Source of the DNA: Dictyobacter aurantiacus
GTDB lineage: Bacteria > Chloroflexota > Ktedonobacteria > Ktedonobacterales > Ktedonobacteraceae
Assembly: GCF_003967515.1 (NCBI RefSeq)
Contig: NZ_BIFQ01000001.1
Location: 2,914,001-2,978,000 of the forward strand
Direction of reading: 5' to 3'
Length of the DNA stretch: 64,000 bases
Positions 59,886-64,000 of the stretch are shown one piece after another (within the stretch, counting starts at the first letter, position 1; every line of letters begins with the position of its first letter). A program made the position numbers and the translations under genes. The notes beneath the pieces are model-generated. The model was given only the letters and a program-made list of their open reading frames with translations, ran no database searches and was not told the DNA's origin.

Positions 59886-59900
59886 TCGGGGCAAGCCCGA
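59886..59900. repeat. REP-like palindrome variant (minus orientation)
   Basis: On the minus strand TAGGTG precedes TCGGGCTTGCCCCGA, followed by CTTTG. The CTTGC loop and TAGGT lead are those of the REP family. Confidence 0.5.
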
Positions 59901-60041
59901 CACCTACATGGTTTCTTTTTTCTTGTCGCGGTTTTCTTTTGCAAAAAATGAATGACACCCCTCACCTGGATAGAGCTGGCCTCTCTTCTTACTATATACA
60001 GAGGAATAAAATCGCTGCGTATGCTAGACTAGTAAACACCA

Positions 60042-60117
60042 GTTTGTATGAGGTGGTGCAACGCCATGGGTAGGTGCATTCGCACCTACCCATGGCGTTG
60101 CGCCACCTCATACAAAC
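60042..60117. repeat. Long palindrome (36-bp arms, ATTC loop)
   Basis: Arms 60042-60077 and 60082-60117 differ at one position, where the RNA would still form a G-U pair. Core GTGC-ATTC-GCAC. It lies in the 420-bp gap between two divergent genes; a G-rich tail follows. No gene seen in the gap. Confidence 0.82.
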
Positions 60118-60176
60118 CAATTGAGCGCCGAAGGCGCGAAACCATGGTTTGCAAGCACATCCTGAGGTAAAAATAC

Positions 60177-61112
60177 ATGAAGAATAGAGAAGGAATCTGG
60201 CAGTTCGAGTTATTAAAGCCCCTGAGGGGACTACTGCTGGCCAATATAGCGGTCCTCTTCTTTGGGCTGGCCGGCGTGCTCGGCAAGCTCAGCAACCTTC
60301 CGGCTCCTCTGATCGTTTTTGGGCGAGCGTCCTTGGCGGGCATAGTGCTTTTGCTGGCCTGCTGGTTCCAGCATAGTTCGTTGCGTCCGAAGCGAGCCCG
60401 CGACGGTCTGCTCTTGCTGGGGCAGGGCGTGCTGCTGGCGCTGCACTGGACCGCTTTCTTTCAATCCATCAATGTTTCCAATGTCGCCATTGGCCTGCTC
60501 TCTTATTCTAGCTTTCCCCTCTTTACCGCTGCCCTGGAACCTCTGCTGCTGCATCGACGTCCCAGCCGCGTACAGATCGTCGCGGCCATCTGCATCCTGG
60601 GTGGCATCTATCTGCTGGTGCCTTCGTTTACCCTGCAGAATACGACGACCGCCGGGGTGGCCTGGGGCGTGTTGTCTGGCGCTACCTTCGCCTTGCTTTC
60701 CGTCACCAACCTCTGGCTCGGGCGTACCTATTCCAGTCTGATGATCAGTTTCTACCAGAACGGCACCGCCGCCGTTGTGCTTCTGCCCATTTTCTTTTGG
60801 GTCGGACCAGGTGTATTATGGACTCCTCAAAAGCTCTTGCTGTTGCTGCTGATCGGCGTGGTTTGTACCGCCCTGGCGCATACCCTCTTTATCTCCAGCA
60901 TGCGTACCCTGACCGCCCAGACCGCCAGCCTGATCGCCAGTCTCGAACCGGTGTGGGGGATTATATTTGGGATATTGCTGGTGGGATCTATTCCAACGGG
61001 GAGAACTATCCTTGGTGGAGTGGTTATTTTAGCCGCGACGCTCTTTCCTGGCATCATTGTCATTGTTTCATCACCAGCTCGCAACAGAAGAAATCGCCAA
61101 TCAGAAGAATAA
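60177..61112 (+). CDS. EamA-family (DMT) transporter
   Basis: 311 residues, ten hydrophobic segments in two EamA repeats: LLANIAVLFFGLAGVLGKL (first helix), GLLSYSSFPLFTAALEPLLL and ASLIASLEPVWGIIFGILLV (repeat ends). It is a probable metabolite exporter, of a different subgroup from the protein at 34.1 kb. ATG at 60177. Confidence 0.88.
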   Translation: MKNREGIWQFELLKPLRGLLLANIAVLFFGLAGVLGKLSNLPAPLIVFGRASLAGIVLLLACWFQHSSLRPKRARDGLLLLGQGVLLALHWTAFFQSINVSNVAIGLLSYSSFPLFTAALEPLLLHRRPSRVQIVAAICILGGIYLLVPSFTLQNTTTAGVAWGVLSGATFALLSVTNLWLGRTYSSLMISFYQNGTAAVVLLPIFFWVGPGVLWTPQKLLLLLLIGVVCTALAHTLFISSMRTLTAQTASLIASLEPVWGIIFGILLVGSIPTGRTILGGVVILAATLFPGIIVIVSSPARNRRNRQSEE

Positions 61113-61183
61113 TTGATTCCCATTTCTCATCGGCCCCTGGCGTGTTATAGTAATGATACAGGTATAAATAATAAGAAGGTCAT

Positions 61184-63028
61184 ATGGGTACACAGAGTCA
61201 ACCTCCCTCCATGCTGGTGAAGCGAGCAGGCTTTATCTTTTGTATCATCGGTTGCCTATTCTTTTTTTGCATGTCACCGCAGGCGCATGCTATGGTTGCG
61301 GGTGCCCAATATAGCCATAGCGATCCGGCCGCCAATGCGCACCTGGCCAGCGGTGAGCCTCCCGTGGCGGTGCAGGTCTGGTTTACCGAGCGCATCGAGC
61401 CCAGGTTTAGCCAGGTAGAGGTATATAATCAACAGAATAAGCGCGTCGATCGCCATGATAGTCAGGTGGGGTCGGATGGGGCATCAGTGCGTGTCTCGAT
61501 GCTGGCAGGTTTGCCCGATGGCGGTTATCGGGTGGTGTACCACAATGTTTCGCAGGCCGATGGCCACGCGGTCACGGGAAGCTTTAGTTTTAAGGTCGGC
61601 GGTAGTAAGGCGCCAACCCCCTCTACCGGCTCGTCCAATCAGAATCCGATTGATGATAATGATTTTGATGTCTGGGAAATTGGCGTTCGCTGGTTAAACT
61701 ACCTTGGCCTGGCGGGATTGGTGGGAGGTCTGCTGTTCTGGCTCCTGATCTGGCGTCCTGTGATAGATGCCTCGATTGAATATGTGGGACCCGAGTCAAG
61801 GCAGGTGCGGCAGGTGATGATGCTGCGTTCATCCAGCTTTTTGTTCTGGTCCTGGCTCATTGTGAGTTTCGGTTCGATCGCCTACCTTTTTTACCAGGCC
61901 AGCGTCGCCAGCGGGACCATGCCCTGGGCAATTTTTGCCAACCAGACGCTGGCAAATGTAGCCTTCAAAAGCCGTTTCGGGGTGGTCTGGTTTTTCCGCC
62001 TGATTTTATTGCTGGTCGCCTTTATCATCTGGCTGGCCGGGCGGCGCGCCATTCATGCGCGCAGCTATAGGCTGAATGAGCTATGGGGACTTCTCTTGCT
62101 CGTCAGCGTCTCCATCATGTGCACAACCTCTCTCATTTCCCATGCCGCTGGTCGGCAGGACCTCTGGTTTATGATTCCCTCGGATATCGTGCATATGCTG
62201 GCGGCCAGCTTCTGGGTAGGTGGCTTGTTGATGGCCGGGTTTATACTACCTCTGGCCCTGCGCCAGTTTAAACCCGGTACGGCCGATCGCAGTCGTGTCT
62301 TGCTCGCTCTTATTCCGCGCTTCTCACTGTTTATTATTGTCAGTATCGTGGTGCTCATGGTTACCGGTACATTGGAGGCCGCTGTCCTGCTCAAGTCGTT
62401 TTCGCAGCTATGGACCAGTAGCTATGGCCAGGCTCTGCTGATCAAGCTGGGTCTCTTCGTTTTCTTGTTCGCCCTGGTTATCTATCACCAGTTGCGTATA
62501 GGATCGCGCTTAAGCATAGCTGGTCCTGGCCGGGGTGGACGCATAGGAGCGGCATCACTGGCCGGGGAGAAGCTTCAACGACGTTTGCAGACCCTGCTCA
62601 GGTCAGAAGCTATCCTGGGGATTTGTCTGCTGGTGAGCGTAGGTCTCCTGACCAGTTTAAGTCCCGCGCCCGTGGTCAGCCCACCTGCTCCCAGAGCAGC
62701 CGTATACAAGGGCACGGTCAGCGGTCTGCAATATACGTTGGCACTCTCGCCAGCCAAGCCGGGCCGCAATACCATTGAAGTTGGCTTGAAGGATCACTAT
62801 GGCCAGCCTGTGCGCACGATCTATACCGTGAGCGTGCATGCCACCATGCTGGACATCGATACGGGGGTTCAGGATATGGCCCTTCAGCCTGTGAAGGGCT
62901 CACCGGGTCTCTATCGCACTACCAGCGCGAACTTTGTCACAGCCGGCAACTGGCAACTGACCATCACAATACATCGAACTGGTTCAACCGATCTGAAAAA
63001 TACCCTTATTATCGCGCTTGGCTATTGA
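61184..63028 (+). CDS. CopC-CopD fusion, copper resistance/uptake membrane protein
   Basis: 614 residues. A signal peptide ending near AHAM leads to a CopC domain (about 40-135) beginning YSHSDPAANAHLASGEPP, with VWFTERIEPRFSQVEVY and SQADGHAVTGSFSFKVG; the first His and the DGH segment are typical copper-site positions. Eight or so helices of a CopD domain follow (about 160-500; ISHAAGRQDLWFMIPSDIVHMLAASFW in the core, given in parts). A final beta-rich domain of about 110 residues lies outside, similar to FixG/YtkA-like folds. ATG at 61184 follows AAGAAGG. Confidence 0.88.
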   Translation: MGTQSQPPSMLVKRAGFIFCIIGCLFFFCMSPQAHAMVAGAQYSHSDPAANAHLASGEPPVAVQVWFTERIEPRFSQVEVYNQQNKRVDRHDSQVGSDGASVRVSMLAGLPDGGYRVVYHNVSQADGHAVTGSFSFKVGGSKAPTPSTGSSNQNPIDDNDFDVWEIGVRWLNYLGLAGLVGGLLFWLLIWRPVIDASIEYVGPESRQVRQVMMLRSSSFLFWSWLIVSFGSIAYLFYQASVASGTMPWAIFANQTLANVAFKSRFGVVWFFRLILLLVAFIIWLAGRRAIHARSYRLNELWGLLLLVSVSIMCTTSLISHAAGRQDLWFMIPSDIVHMLAASFWVGGLLMAGFILPLALRQFKPGTADRSRVLLALIPRFSLFIIVSIVVLMVTGTLEAAVLLKSFSQLWTSSYGQALLIKLGLFVFLFALVIYHQLRIGSRLSIAGPGRGGRIGAASLAGEKLQRRLQTLLRSEAILGICLLVSVGLLTSLSPAPVVSPPAPRAAVYKGTVSGLQYTLALSPAKPGRNTIEVGLKDHYGQPVRTIYTVSVHATMLDIDTGVQDMALQPVKGSPGLYRTTSANFVTAGNWQLTITIHRTGSTDLKNTLIIALGY

Positions 63029-63037
63029 GAACATGTG

Positions 63038-63745
63038 TCAAAGGGTAATCAGCCCGGCGCGTTCTAGATCGCTAAGCAGCACATAGATCTCATCCAGCCT
63101 ACGGGATGTCAGGCGGCCAAGCTCCTGTGGTGTGCGCCGGTTATCAACTAAGAGAAATACCTGTCGATGTACGCGCGATAGCCGATGTTGTTCGAGCTGT
63201 CTCAGGTTCTGCTCATTATTGTTTGAGCGCCGCTGGGGAACGCGCTGCATCGAGGTAGACGAGACGGGAATCTGATAGGGGTCTGTTTGCTGCTGAGACA
63301 CGCCTCCCCATAAAGGGAAGCCGGGATTGGTTATGGGATGGTTGATACGCCGCATCGGATCGGTGTTCCTGATAGGGATTCCGGGAGGTGGAGTCACCGG
63401 GGATGGGATGGAGGTGGCCGGTTTCTCAGCGTGTGTCGCAGATCGGGGCGCGGCTTTAGCGGTAGGCGCGGGTTTGCTCTCCTGCTCTTTTGGCTGTTCC
63501 AGGCTATGGTCAAAGCGAAAGCGGCACGATCCCCAACCCTCTAGCCATGCCTGTACATCCTTGCCTTGATAGGGAGGGGTAGCTTGCGTCTCGATCATCT
63601 TGCCCCTTAAAAAGCGTACCACAGCTTTTTCGGGACCCTGAGGCCCATTGTGTTCGGCGAATAATGTCCCCGTCTGGCGTGAAAAGGTAATCACCCGGAT
63701 CACGTCGGCCAGACGATCCGTAATTGTACCAAATTGGTCTGACAT
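63038..63745 (-). CDS. DUF4388-like (PatA N-terminal-type) protein with winged-helix-like end
   Basis: About 235 residues. The first 90 residues (DRLADVIRVITFSRQTGTL, RFLRGKMIETQ and AWLEGWGSCRFRFD) match the DUF4388 pattern seen in regulators of Myxococci and Chloroflexi. A long Pro/Ser/Arg-rich linker follows. The last 60 residues (RRTPQELGRLTSRRLDEIYV, LLSDLERAGLITL) resemble a winged-helix or similar small domain. ATG at 63745 follows GAGGGGG. It probably works in a signalling pathway; convergent with the CopC-CopD gene. Confidence 0.7.
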   Translation of the reverse strand: MSDQFGTITDRLADVIRVITFSRQTGTLFAEHNGPQGPEKAVVRFLRGKMIETQATPPYQGKDVQAWLEGWGSCRFRFDHSLEQPKEQESKPAPTAKAAPRSATHAEKPATSIPSPVTPPPGIPIRNTDPMRRINHPITNPGFPLWGGVSQQQTDPYQIPVSSTSMQRVPQRRSNNNEQNLRQLEQHRLSRVHRQVFLLVDNRRTPQELGRLTSRRLDEIYVLLSDLERAGLITL

Positions 63746-63772
63746 ACGTAGACCCCCTCTCATGAAGTTCAT

Positions 63773-64000
63773 CTTCGAGACATCAATGTGGGTACTGAAT
63801 CAATCCAGGGTGAGAAGCTGTACATAGCTTTATAGCACTGTACAGCAGAGAAGAAACTATTTTGGCGCCAATGGCTTTCTCGTACAATAAAGAATAGGAT
63901 ACGTCAATGTTTTTGTCAAGCTGAAAATCTTAATCATTGCTAACAGCAATCGGTATAATATTGTGAACAAGTTCATCTTTGAATAGTGGCCTGCTTCATT
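63773..64000. other. Right edge, no gene seen
   Basis: AT-rich DNA upstream of the DUF4388-like gene, presumably with its promoter. No supported coding frame before the window ends. Confidence 0.4.

Overview
The window looks like chromosomal DNA of a soil-type filamentous bacterium of the Chloroflexota, most likely class Ktedonobacteria. This is inferred from gene content and style: eukaryote-like Ser/Thr kinases fused to WD40 or propeller-like domains, many solute-binding-protein transporters, a DUF6230/DUF6114 envelope-type cluster, bd oxidase genes, an IS5-type element, and intergenic regions full of hairpin repeats. No rRNA or marker gene is present, so the placement is not proven.

Layout. 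1-0.83 kb: C-terminal part of a molybdopterin oxidoreductase. 0.97-4.6 kb: a heterodimeric ABC exporter whose two subunits carry complementary degenerate ATPase motifs. 5.0-7.15 kb: a zinc-ribbon/kinase/WD40 protein, followed by a compact promoter-peptide-structured RNA-terminator unit (7.5-7.78 kb). 7.98-11.3 kb: a CUT1-type sugar ABC uptake operon (binding protein and two permeases, no ATPase). 11.55-11.83 kb: a two-gene micro-operon of 36 and 55 codons. 11.9-13.1 kb: SDR dehydrogenase plus MarR regulator under a palindromic promoter/operator. 13.4-17.3 kb: DUF512 radical-SAM-type protein, BioY, Uma2-type nuclease and a HMCES/YedK protein. 17.5-21.5 kb: oligopeptide ABC transporter (again no ATPase). 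22.0-24.3 kb: DUF6230-like/DUF6114-like cluster. 24.8-28.1 kb: NnrS-like membrane protein, SASA esterase, GNAT. 28.8-29.75 kb: IS5-family element with a transposase frameshifted at an A9 run. 29.9-35.0 kb: methyltransferase, DUF1838 protein, orphan membrane sensor, SGNH hydrolase, EamA transporter.

35.3-39.65 kb is a 4.2-kb integrative element in the anticodon loop of tRNA-Thr(TGT): tyrosine recombinase, small unknown genes, a 580-bp structured non-coding stretch and an HTH/GNAT-like protein, bounded by direct repeats that duplicate the tRNA 5' half and its promoter. 40-46.3 kb: lone receiver protein, DUF2785 protein, amidase, two-component system, pentapeptide-repeat protein. 46.8-49.2 kb: membrane Ser/Thr kinase. 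49.9-56.2 kb: cydABDC (bd oxidase plus its assembly exporter). 56.5-63.8 kb: YbaK deacylase, GT2 glycosyltransferase, vanadium-haloperoxidase-like protein, EamA transporter, CopC-CopD protein, DUF4388-like protein.

The most unusual large-scale property is the intergenic repeat landscape: at least a dozen long, perfect or near-perfect palindromes whose arms differ between loci but always pair with each other; a REP-like hairpin family with compensatory stem changes; and MITE-like elements with 11-39 bp terminal inverted repeats. All functional statements rest on reading motifs by eye; no database search was run.
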